A stretch of DNA of 64,000 bases from Litchfieldia alkalitelluris (GTDB taxonomy: Bacteria > Bacillota > Bacilli > Bacillales > Bacillaceae_L). The translations under genes were made by a program, and so were the position numbers. The stretch is from the NCBI RefSeq assembly GCF_002019645.1, contig NZ_KV917374.1, forward strand, positions 4,858,369-4,922,368, written 5' to 3'. Of this stretch, positions 8,734 through 17,334 are shown one piece after another (the stretch's first letter is position 1; each line of letters begins with the position of its first letter). The notes beneath the pieces were generated by a model. The model was not told where the DNA came from, did not search any database, and saw nothing but the letters and a program-made list of their open reading frames with translations.

Positions 8734-9760
8734 TCCCCATTAAAAGATTCATGACATGCATTTCTAGCCCCTCAAAGTCTCTATTATCCACACATTTCTT
8801 CTGGTAATCATAATCAAATTTTTCAACCTTGGATTCCAGTGCCTTCACAATCTTTAAGCTATTTTCTAAGTGTTTGTATCTGTCTTCGTTCTTTGTGGTT
8901 CTCATTGCCTTCACATCAAGTCCTACATATTCACCATTAGAACCATAATTGTTTTCCATCAACACTTTAATCTGATTAAAGGCAGCACGGAGGTTTTCTA
9001 CTCCAAAAGATTTATCTTGATCAAATTTAATTCCATTTTGATCATTTAGATGAACACCCCAAAGTTTCCCCATTGCCATTGCAAATCCCATTTCGTGTGC
9101 AGGATCCAAACCAACCAATGTCGCATGAGCAGATTCTACTAATCCCCCTACCCTTGAAGGATCAATGGTTGCTGCTGATACACCGATTACATGTCCAATT
9201 GTTCCACAAATACTTCTGTCAATTGGTTCATTCGGCTTTGGTTCGATGACAATCCGAATATTTTTATCGTATTCTAACATCTTATTAAGCGCATCAACCA
9301 ATTGTTGAGTGGCCCATACTGGACTTTTGCTTTCTGCACAAAGAGTACCTTCTCTTGCAAGCCAGAGGACAATCATATCTGTTCCAAGTTCTTTGGCGAT
9401 GTCGATTGAACGATAGGCTCTCCACATCGCGAACTCTCTGTCTTCTTTGGAAGTAGACATAAAACCGCCTTCAATCGTATGAGGGTCCATCCATAACCTT
9501 GGAGCCACAAATTCTGCTGCTAAATCGTATTTATCTAGAAGAGTCTTTACTTTTCTAGCCTCTTCCCTTATTTCTTCTTCTGTAAGATCATTCATATTAG
9601 GTACAGCATCATCATCATGGAATTGAATCGCACTAAAACCCATTTCCGCAAATTTTTTGATTTTTTCCTCAAAAGAAATTTCATCTCTTGTCGCAGGTCC
9701 GTAAGTATCTGTTCCATCATGGACATTCCAGGGTCCAACCGAATATCTAAATCTTGACAT
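8726..9760 (-). CDS. xylA: Xylose isomerase family protein
   Basis: A 344-residue TIM-barrel aldose-ketose isomerase. The metal-site segments of the short (class I, actinobacterial-type) xylose isomerases are visible: IEPKPNEP, DPAHE (Glu and His of metal 2), HLNDQNG, KFDQD and GLDVKAMRT. The N-terminal FHDDDAVP corresponds to the segment with the catalytic His. Substrate may be D-xylose or another aldopentose or deoxyhexose; the family is promiscuous. It is first in an operon with a PfkB kinase and divergent from an AraC regulator, with a cre box upstream. Confidence 0.85.
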   Translation of the reverse strand: MSRFRYSVGPWNVHDGTDTYGPATRDEISFEEKIKKFAEMGFSAIQFHDDDAVPNMNDLTEEEIREEARKVKTLLDKYDLAAEFVAPRLWMDPHTIEGGFMSTSKEDREFAMWRAYRSIDIAKELGTDMIVLWLAREGTLCAESKSPVWATQQLVDALNKMLEYDKNIRIVIEPKPNEPIDRSICGTIGHVIGVSAATIDPSRVGGLVESAHATLVGLDPAHEMGFAMAMGKLWGVHLNDQNGIKFDQDKSFGVENLRAAFNQIKVLMENNYGSNGEYVGLDVKAMRTTKNEDRYKHLENSLKIVKALESKVEKFDYDYQKKCVDNRDFEGLEMHVMNLLMGIE

Positions 9761-9807
9761 GTTGATTCCTCCATTAGCTTTATTTTCATTTTTAAAATGA
9801 GTAATAT

Positions 9808-9821
9808 TGTAATCGTTTTCA
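9808..9821 (-). promoter_or_regulatory. cre box upstream of xylose isomerase
   Basis: On the minus strand TGAAAACGATTACA fits the CcpA consensus TGWAANCGNTNWCA at every position. It is 48 bases upstream of the isomerase start, where repression by preferred sugars is expected. Confidence 0.7.
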
Positions 9822-10065
9822 CTTCTTATTACAGTTTAGCATTCAATGATGGAGCATTACCGTATAAGTTTGTTATTATTTTCTGGTAACTTTGTGTTTT
9901 TTCAGATTAAGGAATGATAATCTTTACACTTAAAAGTATAATAATATACATTAAAACTAATAAAATACTAGAATATGCTATCATGAACGCATTTAAACGA
10001 TTGTTTCAGCGACTTTGATAAATTTGCTTTTATCTATTATAAAATCAAAATTAAGGTGGTTAATT

Positions 10066-11013
10066 ATGAATTACGAATACGAGTTTGTACGACATATTGA
10101 ATCAACTTCCTTAAAATTTTTCTTCGTCAGCATGACACATAGGCTTTATCATTGGCATAATGATATTGAAATCCTCATGGTCGTTGACGGTTCAGTTATA
10201 TTGGAGACTGGTAATAAGAAATATACATTATCCAAAAATGATATCTTCATTTTGAACTCAAATGAAGTACATAGCCTTTCCAAAACAAATGAAACGAATA
10301 CCATTTTAGCTATTCAATTTGACCCCAAATTTTGTAAGGCATACTTTCCACAGTTACAGAGGATCATCTTTACAAGTCAATATATTACCGAAAAAACTAG
10401 AAAGTTATGCTGGACTGAACTAAGTAGATACATGCTTCAAATCGTTAAAGAATACAATAAAAAAGATAAATGTTATCAGCTAAAGCTTATGAGTACGTTG
10501 CATCTTATGATTTGCAGCCTGATTGAAAATCTTGATTACGAGGATACAAGCGAAAAGAAATTGTCTTCTCAACAAAAAAATATTGATCGATTGAATCATA
10601 TTATTTTATACGTTAAAGAAAACTACATGAGTAAGATAACACTTAAGAGTATTGCAGAAAAAGAGAATTTAGATATGTACTATCTGTCCCATTTTATAAA
10701 AAAGCATCTGAGCATTTCCTTTCAAGAATATTTAAATAAGGTTCGTCTGGAGAAGGCTGTGGATTTATTAATGAGGACAGATATGAATATGCTAGACATT
10801 TGTATTGAGAGCGGATTTTCGGATTATCGATATCTAAATAAGATGTTTGTGAAAGAATTTGGTTGTACAGCGACAGAATATAAAAAGCTGAATGAAAATT
10901 CCAAGTCGAAGATACCTGAATTTCAAGATGAGTTGCAGAGTGAAGTTATTCATAATGACAAGGCACTAGAGGTATTTATAAAGCATTTAGAACAGAATAA
11001 CTTGATACTTTAA
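10066..11013 (+). CDS. AraC family regulator with cupin sensor domain
   Basis: A 315-residue regulator. The N-terminal ~130 residues form a cupin sugar-sensing domain (HRLYHWHNDIEILMVVDGS, then FILNSNEVHSLSK). The C-terminal AraC domain has ITLKSIAEKENLDMYYLSHF and a second helix pair ending FVKEFGCTATEYKK. The ATG at 10066 is chosen over an upstream in-frame ATG at 10015 because AAGGTGG lies 7 bases before it. It is divergent from the xylose isomerase/PfkB operon and is its likely activator. The divergent gap (9761-10065) holds the cre box and an AT-rich promoter. Confidence 0.88.
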   Translation: MNYEYEFVRHIESTSLKFFFVSMTHRLYHWHNDIEILMVVDGSVILETGNKKYTLSKNDIFILNSNEVHSLSKTNETNTILAIQFDPKFCKAYFPQLQRIIFTSQYITEKTRKLCWTELSRYMLQIVKEYNKKDKCYQLKLMSTLHLMICSLIENLDYEDTSEKKLSSQQKNIDRLNHIILYVKENYMSKITLKSIAEKENLDMYYLSHFIKKHLSISFQEYLNKVRLEKAVDLLMRTDMNMLDICIESGFSDYRYLNKMFVKEFGCTATEYKKLNENSKSKIPEFQDELQSEVIHNDKALEVFIKHLEQNNLIL

Positions 11014-11192
11014 ATAGTTAAGAGGTAAGAATACTAAATGAACTAACCTCTGCAACGTCCTAATACCTCTATACTAATGGTCAGGTATCTCTCTTTCCTC
11101 TGAGGTTAGCAGGACGACGATTCCATTTAATGTTAATTTCGCAATAATAAGCAATAATCCATGGGTAAAACCCTATTACCCCCTCCCCAATA

Positions 11193-11224
11193 AAAATGAG
11201 AACATCAGAAGTAATCTGATGTTC
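11193..11224 (-). terminator. Terminator of the P450 gene
   Basis: GAACATCAGA (11200-11209) and TCTGATGTTC (11215-11224) form a perfect 10-bp stem with a 5-nt loop. On the minus strand it runs into TCATTTTTATT, 16 bases after the P450 stop. Confidence 0.9.
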
Positions 11225-11240
11225 CCTAATTTTTATATCC

Positions 11241-12476
11241 TTACTTATAAACCTTCATCGGTAGAGAAGTTAAGGACTGCCCCGTAGAGGAAGCCGTTAA
11301 ATTTTCTTCTAAATTGAAACCTTCCACCGGTTCAATCCGAGTAAACTTTTGTAGGAATGTTTCTAGTGCTATTTTCATTTCTAATCGTGCCAGAGGGGCA
11401 CCCAAACAAAAATGCGGACCATTTCCGAATGTCAAATGCTTCTTATTGTTGGAACGATGAATGTTTAAAGTGAAAGGATCATCGAACATATCTTCATCCA
11501 TATTACAAGCACTCATCCACGCAACGACGACGTCTCCTTTTTTCAACTCGACCCCTAATAAATTATTGTCTTGCTTCACTGTACGATCTCTTCTTGACAT
11601 GTGAAAACGATACCGAAGCATTTCCTCGACTGCATTTGGTACTAACTCAACATTTTTTCTTAGTTCTCCATATAATGACTTATCGTCATAAAGCAATGAA
11701 TAGAAAGTATTGGCGATTGCATGGCTGGTTGTTTCAAGACCTGCACCTAATAGCAGCATAGTAACCATCACAATCTCCTCATCTGTAAACTTTTCACCAT
11801 CTACTTCAGCTTGGATTAAGTCAGAGATAATATCATCAGAAAGATTTGCTCGTTTTTGAATAACAACAGGGTAAAGATATTGGAAATATTCTTTTGCAGC
11901 ATTTTCTTTCTCTAGCTCAATGTCTTCAAGTCTTTCTTTGTCATATGGTTGGAACAGGGTATCAACCCATTTTCTGAACTGATATCTGTCTTGGAGCGGT
12001 ACCCCGAACAAATCAGCTATTACTAGACTAGGAAAAGGGGCTGCCAATGCTTCAACAATATTAACAGTGGAGCTATCTTCCATGTCTTCAACAAGTGCTG
12101 TTGCAACTTGTTGAATGCGGGGTTCCCAGTTCTTCAAACTCCGGGGTGTAAAAGCAGCTGATAACAAAGAGCGACACTTCCTATGTTGAGGTGGATCTGT
12201 GAATGTAATATTTAAAGGAGAATTTTTTGAGGGCGCACCATTACTATTAGCCCCAACAAAAATAGTTGTTCTAGCCCCTTCACTTGAAAAGTATTCATAG
12301 TTGCTTAATACTTGTTTAACATTTTCATATTTAAATACATTCCAAGTATTTGTTTTTTCATGGTAATAAACTGGATGATGGTGAAGCATTTCTTTAAACC
12401 AATCAATAGGGAAAAATTCTTCTGCACGTGATTGAAAATTAGGGATTTCTTTAATAGGAATAATTTCTTTTAGCAT
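11241..12476 (-). CDS. Cytochrome P450
   Basis: A 411-residue soluble bacterial P450 monooxygenase. It has the I-helix oxygen-activation motif LLLGAGLETTSHAI, the K-helix ExxR in VEEMLRYR, and the haem-binding loop FGNGPHFCLGAPLARLE with the axial Cys. The N-terminus (IDWFKEMLHHHPVYYHEKTNTWNVF) is typical of CYP107-like Bacillus enzymes. No redox partner is nearby. A PadR regulator is divergent across a 277-bp gap holding a dyad. Substrate unknown; the gene seems unrelated to the sugar genes around it. Confidence 0.9.
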   Translation of the reverse strand: MLKEIIPIKEIPNFQSRAEEFFPIDWFKEMLHHHPVYYHEKTNTWNVFKYENVKQVLSNYEYFSSEGARTTIFVGANSNGAPSKNSPLNITFTDPPQHRKCRSLLSAAFTPRSLKNWEPRIQQVATALVEDMEDSSTVNIVEALAAPFPSLVIADLFGVPLQDRYQFRKWVDTLFQPYDKERLEDIELEKENAAKEYFQYLYPVVIQKRANLSDDIISDLIQAEVDGEKFTDEEIVMVTMLLLGAGLETTSHAIANTFYSLLYDDKSLYGELRKNVELVPNAVEEMLRYRFHMSRRDRTVKQDNNLLGVELKKGDVVVAWMSACNMDEDMFDDPFTLNIHRSNNKKHLTFGNGPHFCLGAPLARLEMKIALETFLQKFTRIEPVEGFNLEENLTASSTGQSLTSLPMKVYK

Positions 12477-12525
12477 AGTATTTCAGTTCCTCCTTTTAAA
12501 AATAACTAAAAGCTTAAATTAAAGT

Positions 12526-12541
12526 TACTCTAATCAGAGTA
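12526..12541. promoter_or_regulatory. Candidate PadR operator between P450 and PadR
   Basis: TACTCTAATCAGAGTA is a near-perfect dyad (one mismatch in 8-bp arms). A further AGAGTAA half-site lies ~10 bases away. Assignment to the adjacent PadR protein is inferred from position. Confidence 0.45.
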
Positions 12542-12753
12542 GTTTGTAAAGAGTAATTTGTTATTGATTATTATTTAGTTCTTAGGTACTATGGGAGTAG
12601 ATAGAACAAGTAGCATACACATTAAAGGCCTTTCAGAAAGGGAATATTTCCATTGTAAGAAGGAAGGTATGATGAAGTATGTTGAAGTATGTTGAAGATT
12701 GATATGATAAAAAAAGGGGTTAAAATAATGAGTATCAGAAAGGAGAATTTCTC

Positions 12754-13305
12754 TTGTCTCTTGCGCTTTTTATACTAGGTAGTTTAGCTGATGAAAATAG
12801 TCATCCATATAAATTAAAAAAAATATTACTCGACACAATACCTATAAATAAAATAAGTGAAGGGAAATTTTATTATAATTTTGAGGCACTGCAGAAAAAA
12901 GGACTTATTGAACCTGTCGAAACCATTCAAAAAGAAAATCGCCCGAATAAGACATTGTACAGGATTACTGAGGATGGAAGACAATTTCTAGAACAAGAGA
13001 TTTACAACAGTTTTAAAAAAGTTTCAAAGATTGAAGATGTTTACATATCCATTTACCTGTTGAAATATATTGACCCAGTTAAAGCAGTTTTTTTACTAGA
13101 AGATGCAATTAAACAGGAAAAGAAACGTTGGGCTAAATATAAAGAGGCTAAAAATAACGATGAACTCGTAAAACAATTTCAATTACTAGATGATAAACAG
13201 CAGAAGGCAGTAAAGTTTATTAGTGATCATGCATATAGCCAATCAGACCATAATATTCTCTGGATGGAAAAGCTCTTAACTTTTTTAAAGAGGATTGATG
13301 ATTGA
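12754..13305 (+). CDS. PadR family transcriptional regulator
   Basis: A 183-residue regulator. The N-terminal winged helix has FILGSLADENSHPYKLKKIL and FEALQKKGLIEPVE. A C-terminal helical dimerisation region (Vir_act_alpha-like) follows, rich in Lys, Glu and Gln. TTG start with AAGGAG 8 bases upstream. It is divergent from the cytochrome P450 and probably controls it, as PadR proteins often repress neighbouring detoxification genes. Confidence 0.85.
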   Translation: MSLALFILGSLADENSHPYKLKKILLDTIPINKISEGKFYYNFEALQKKGLIEPVETIQKENRPNKTLYRITEDGRQFLEQEIYNSFKKVSKIEDVYISIYLLKYIDPVKAVFLLEDAIKQEKKRWAKYKEAKNNDELVKQFQLLDDKQQKAVKFISDHAYSQSDHNILWMEKLLTFLKRIDD

Positions 13306-13702
13306 AATAAAAGGCGGTATTTGAATGCCTACACATAGGAATATTGATAACTATATAGTTTATTGGGAAGGGGGATACTGCTCTTGCACCTTGAATACCT
13401 CCAGAGGAAGCGATGATAATATAAATATTATGATATGTATCAAGTCATTGGAGCAACATTGGTTACTGTTGAGAAAGAATTCAGTAATTAACAAACTAAT
13501 TTTAATAAAAAGTCATAAGGAAATTTTAAAAACTAAAACTTTTAAAAAAGCCGAACAATCTTTAAGCCCAAAAAACAACCGTCTAATACACAGACAGGTT
13601 GTTTTTTCACTCTTTTATTAATTTTTTGATAAAGTTGATAATAACATTTTGATGATTTAGTGGAGACAGCCAAACATACCATTAACCATGTTGAGTTTTC
13701 CT
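13306..13702. other. Gap between PadR and oxidoreductase, no convincing gene
   Basis: Apart from the bidirectional terminator at 13570-13607 no gene is recognised. A short plus-strand reading near 13430-13495 (YDMYQVIGATLVTVEKEF, then a stop) looks protein-like and may be the tail of a lost gene, but I cannot name it. Confidence 0.4.
13570..13607. terminator. Bidirectional terminator
   Basis: AAAAAACAACC pairs with GGTTGTTTTTT, with an inner GTCT/AGAC pairing. The A and T tracts allow it to work for the PadR gene on the plus strand and the oxidoreductase on the minus strand. Confidence 0.8.
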
Positions 13703-14965
13703 TCAATCGTTTGAAAAAACTTCTTCCCCTGGATAAACTACTCCCCATTGTGAACGAAGTCCATCCATAAGCTTCATCGTTTCCAATGTTTCATTAAGTG
13801 TCATGTTAGGACTTTCTTGTAAACCTGCATCCAGGCAACGCATCACCTCTTCTACCTCATATTCATATCCGTTAATCCTATAAGGGTATGTAATTTCCTT
13901 TACCCCCTGGGAATTATGAAGACGAATCACTTGTGCACTATGAAAAGGTGGATATACTTCGATATAACCATCGGTACCGGTAACTTTTGCTGTCATGTCT
14001 CCAAAGCGATCAATTCCACAGCTTAACTCTGCCTCTTCCCCTGATTGCCAATGGAATGTGACTGTATCAACACCATCAACTCCTGTTGATGTCAGCTCAC
14101 ATTTTGATGTGATTGTATCCGGGAATCTTCCCACAATTAAATTTGCAAAGGAGATTGGATATATTCCCAGATCCAGTAGTGCTCCTCCTCCGAACTCTGG
14201 CAATCTAAGAACTGAATCAGGCTCACAAACAAATGAAAAATCAGCTTCTATTTTTTTCACCTGACCTATACTGCCTTCATTTATCAATTCCTTTAGCTTG
14301 ATAATATTGGGGTTATATCTCATCCACATGGCCTCCATCAGAAAAACATTCTTGTTGCGTGCAATCGTAATTAATTCTTCTGCTTGTTTTGCATTGACCG
14401 TAAGTGGCTTTTCGCATAACACAGCAATCCCTTTATTTAGTACCAATTTTGCCGTTTCAAGGTGCTGTGATTTGAGATTTGCGATATATACTACGTCTAC
14501 TGCAGGGTCGTCGACCAACTCCTCATATGACCCATATACCTTTTGAACAGGAAAATCTTCCGTAAAGGCTTTTGCTCGGTCCAAAGACGTTGATGCAACA
14601 GCATAAAGTTCCGACCCCTCAATCCCCTTAATCGCTTCTGCCAATTGTTTTGCAATCTTACCAGGACCAATAATCCCCCATCTCAAATCATTTTTAAAAC
14701 CATTTCTTTTGTAAACTTGGTCTTTTTTAATGGTAATGGTTTCGATTTCTAGTTCATCTATTTTTGCTAGTTCTCTCACACATGCTTTCACTTTGTCCGG
14801 TGGCATATTTGATTGGGGAACTCCCGATATTACCTTAAGTGTAAATCCTTGAACTCTATCTAAACTTTTGGCAGTAGTGAATCCTGGAAAGTATTTTTCC
14901 AAAACCTCCTTGGCTGCTTCACTTTTTAACAAATCCCCTATTCTTGTATTTTCCGAAAATGACAT
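13703..14965 (-). CDS. Gfo/Idh/MocA oxidoreductase with N-terminal helical appendage
   Basis: A 420-residue protein. Residues ~95-420 form a Gfo/Idh/MocA dehydrogenase (LRWGIIGPGKIAKQLAEAI, CEKPLTVN, and GGGALLDLGIYPISF with the usual catalytic region), closest in feel to dihydrodiol/xylose dehydrogenases. Residues 1-~80 are an extra helical domain (TRIGDLLKSEAAKEVLEKYF, then FTLKVISGVP). That domain resembles the tail of the GH2 enzyme at 45753-47975 and of other Firmicute glycoside hydrolases. AAGGAGG lies 8 bases before the ATG. It probably reduces or oxidises a sugar released by the neighbouring hydrolases; the partner role of the appendage is unknown. Confidence 0.85.
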   Translation of the reverse strand: MSFSENTRIGDLLKSEAAKEVLEKYFPGFTTAKSLDRVQGFTLKVISGVPQSNMPPDKVKACVRELAKIDELEIETITIKKDQVYKRNGFKNDLRWGIIGPGKIAKQLAEAIKGIEGSELYAVASTSLDRAKAFTEDFPVQKVYGSYEELVDDPAVDVVYIANLKSQHLETAKLVLNKGIAVLCEKPLTVNAKQAEELITIARNKNVFLMEAMWMRYNPNIIKLKELINEGSIGQVKKIEADFSFVCEPDSVLRLPEFGGGALLDLGIYPISFANLIVGRFPDTITSKCELTSTGVDGVDTVTFHWQSGEEAELSCGIDRFGDMTAKVTGTDGYIEVYPPFHSAQVIRLHNSQGVKEITYPYRINGYEYEVEEVMRCLDAGLQESPNMTLNETLETMKLMDGLRSQWGVVYPGEEVFSND

Positions 14966-15106
14966 ATTCCGACCTCCTTATTCTATATTTACTATACATT
15001 CATCACAAATTCCCTAATTATATTAATTTAATATAATATGGTGTTTTCGCCTCATATTTGAAACTTTTTATAATCGGAGTAAAAATCTCATAATACGAAT
15101 TATAGA

Positions 15107-15142
15107 AAAATAACCGGACAATCGGTTGTCGGGTTATTTTTT
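15107..15142 (-). terminator. Terminator of the GH43 transcript
   Basis: AATAACC-G-GACAA and TTGTC-G-GGTTATT form a 12-bp stem with one mismatch and a 4-nt loop, with T tracts on both strands. It lies ~95 bp past the GH43 stop. Confidence 0.75.
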
Positions 15143-15235
15143 AAGAAAATCTATAATTATAGCACTATTTTATTTATCGTAACGATGGCGAAAATGTGCC
15201 TCCTCCATCTTCGAAATATCCAGGTTACCGATTAA

Positions 15236-16954
15236 TCAATCCACCACCGCCATAATTTCCCCCTCTGTTATCCCTTTTTCATTAAAAGTGTCTACTCTCA
15301 AATATATAGGCTGTCCTTTTATTAATGCTCCTATATTCACATAATTTCTACCAAAAACCATATAACTATGATAGAGTTTATCCGGTGCAAATCCCCAGAG
15401 CACATTATACCCGACGGCATCAACCACTTTCCATTTAACTACAAGGTCAAGATCGCTGACCAAATCCGCAGTTACTCCTGTTGCTTTTTGAGGATAGTTC
15501 CCTTCCCTAATCCCAAACACTCGAAGACCGGAGATGCATGCATTTTGGTTAAAAGGAGTTTCTTTTACCGTACATTTTATATATCTTGCTTGTAATCCAC
15601 TCTCTTTAACAACTAGATCATGAGGTAAATTCGTTTCTGCATCGGATTTGTCTTCAATAACAAAGTAATTTTCGCCGTCTATGGATCCTTCTAGTAACCA
15701 TCTAGTATAGTACTTCCTTTCATCAATATACCTTGCTTGAAATCCTTGCTTCTTTAAAGATACACCTTCAGGAAGAGGTATCTCCAATTTATCATCAGCA
15801 AAATTAATTTGAATGCAGTGAACATCACATATATGTTGAAGATCCACTTCAATCCACTGCTCAGGAGTATTAGATGACGCTTTCCACCAAGTTTGTACAT
15901 CTTCATCTGTAGCCTTCGAAGGATCCTTTCCTTCCTCAAAAGATGACGCCGTAGCTGGCTTATCGTACGACAATAACATCCACTCTGGATTATCCCATGG
16001 ATTCATTTGTAACTGCTCAATCTTTAAGGGCCAATCGCCATATCTTTGATTACAGAACAGTTCTCCATCATTATCAAACCCTGCTGGCCAAATCCCCAAT
16101 CGTCTTTCATACGGGTGATTCACACTAATTCTCATCGTTGCAGTATGCCAAATATTTCCAAATCTATCTTCCATTGTGGACCCATGTCCCGCACCAGGAA
16201 TAAAACCACCAGGCTTATAGGAGTAAGGGTTATTTTTAGCAAGCTTAAATGGACCTAATGGATTATCTGATATATACACCCCATCAGCGTACACATTATA
16301 TTCAGTACCTGGAGCTGAGTATTGCAGATAGTACTTCCCATTATGCTTATCCATCCAAGCCCCTTCAATGTATGGTAAGAATTCGTAATATTTCCTTATT
16401 GCATTCAACATTTCCTCAGATATTTCTGGATTTTTTTTGTATTTAGTCATTATCTCCTTTGCTTCTTCTGGAGAAATTGGAGGAACATGGTTTTCTCCGG
16501 CCCTTTCAAAACCATATATTTCTTTGTTAGGAAATATAAGTCCTATCGGTTCACTCTTTGGTTTCATATCCTCTGCATTTAATTCAACACCATATAATGG
16601 TGTTGAATTTGAACAACCCCAATAGAAGTAGATTCTTCCATCATCATCAACAAATAGATTCGGATCCCAAAAAGGAAAAGTACCTTCTATTTCCTCGAAG
16701 CCTTTATTTATCGGATCACTACTTCTGAAAAAGGAACAGTTTTCTTCTTTATTAGATGCTGAAAAATAAATATATTCCCCTATAACCCTTACATCTGGAG
16801 CATAATCGTAAGTTGGGACATCCTTTAGTGAATGAAATTCCCAATCTAAGAGATTGTCACTAGTAAGGAAACCTGTAGTCATTGAAGGAAAAAGATAGTA
16901 TTTTCCTTTAAACATAATCATAGAAGGGTCTGCAGCTTCTCTTGAAATAACCAT
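15236..16954 (-). CDS. GH43 family glycoside hydrolase with F5/8-type and FN3-like domains
   Basis: A beta-xylosidase/arabinanase-type enzyme, 572 residues from the ATG used here. The five-bladed propeller starts with AADPSMIMFKGKYYLFPS (Asp general base) and contains EGAWMDKHNGKYYLQYSAPG (Glu acid) and GAGHGSTMEDRFGN. Residues ~330-490 are a discoidin-like carbohydrate-binding domain and the last ~80 residues look FN3-like. No signal peptide, so it acts on imported oligosaccharides. The reading frame stays open 22 codons upstream (NPINIEYKYQF...) and reads as the conserved GH43 N-terminus. That extension begins at an ATA codon with a perfectly spaced GGGAGG. It is last in a minus-strand run after uidA. 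Confidence 0.85.
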   Translation of the reverse strand: MVISREAADPSMIMFKGKYYLFPSMTTGFLTSDNLLDWEFHSLKDVPTYDYAPDVRVIGEYIYFSASNKEENCSFFRSSDPINKGFEEIEGTFPFWDPNLFVDDDGRIYFYWGCSNSTPLYGVELNAEDMKPKSEPIGLIFPNKEIYGFERAGENHVPPISPEEAKEIMTKYKKNPEISEEMLNAIRKYYEFLPYIEGAWMDKHNGKYYLQYSAPGTEYNVYADGVYISDNPLGPFKLAKNNPYSYKPGGFIPGAGHGSTMEDRFGNIWHTATMRISVNHPYERRLGIWPAGFDNDGELFCNQRYGDWPLKIEQLQMNPWDNPEWMLLSYDKPATASSFEEGKDPSKATDEDVQTWWKASSNTPEQWIEVDLQHICDVHCIQINFADDKLEIPLPEGVSLKKQGFQARYIDERKYYTRWLLEGSIDGENYFVIEDKSDAETNLPHDLVVKESGLQARYIKCTVKETPFNQNACISGLRVFGIREGNYPQKATGVTADLVSDLDLVVKWKVVDAVGYNVLWGFAPDKLYHSYMVFGRNYVNIGALIKGQPIYLRVDTFNEKGITEGEIMAVVD

Positions 16955-17017
16955 TTGACCGTTATTTGATATAAACTGGTATTTATACTCTATGTTAATG
17001 GGGTTACATACATAATT

Positions 17018-17034
17018 TATGGTAATTACCTCCC
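17018..17034 (-). promoter_or_regulatory. Strong RBS placed before an in-frame ATA codon of GH43
   Basis: On the minus strand GGGAGG (17034-17029) is followed after 8 bases by ATA (17020-17018), which is in frame with GH43. No ATG, GTG or TTG lies between it and the ATG at 16954, and that ATG has no good RBS. Either ATA is used as a rare start or the original ATG has mutated. Confidence 0.6.
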
Positions 17035-17130
17035 AATTAATGATCTTTCATTACAAAATCTATTACTTTATTTACATCCATTTCCCATAGACATCTCAAT
17101 GAAGAAAAGTCAGCTATCCATGTCCTTCCA

Positions 17131-17313
17131 TCATTTAGGCCCCAGAAAATCAGGATGTGGACGGGCTTCTACACATACGGCCCGGATTTTTGATTCATGG
17201 ATACGGGCCATTTCTTCTCGAAGCACATCTTCTTCTTCACCATGCTGCCAAAAAAAAGGCAAAATATAATTATCTTCGTTACCTGTTACCATATCATAAA
17301 AACGCGTTGACAT
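17131..17313 (-). pseudogene. N-terminal stub of a large glycoside-hydrolase-like protein
   Basis: Sixty codons with its own start 21 bases after uidA and a weak AAGG site. The sequence NYILPFFWQHGEEEDVLREE then IHESKIRAVCVEARPHPDF is the conserved N-terminus of a ~1000-residue family of intracellular glycosidase-like proteins, recalled rather than looked up. It ends GPK-stop, and the next codons read WKDMD, the normal continuation (GPxWWxDMD), so the first Trp has become TGA. After DMDS nothing of the family remains before GH43, so the gene is truncated by a nonsense change and a large deletion. Confidence 0.65.
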
Positions 17314-17334
17314 TTTTCTACCTTGTTTTTTTGC

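Noticed and set aside
15170-15235. In-frame 21-codon extension after the GH43 TGA, suggesting stop read-through
   Set aside because: Twenty-one open codons are expected by chance about a third of the time, and the extension does not look like a GH43 or FN3 ending.
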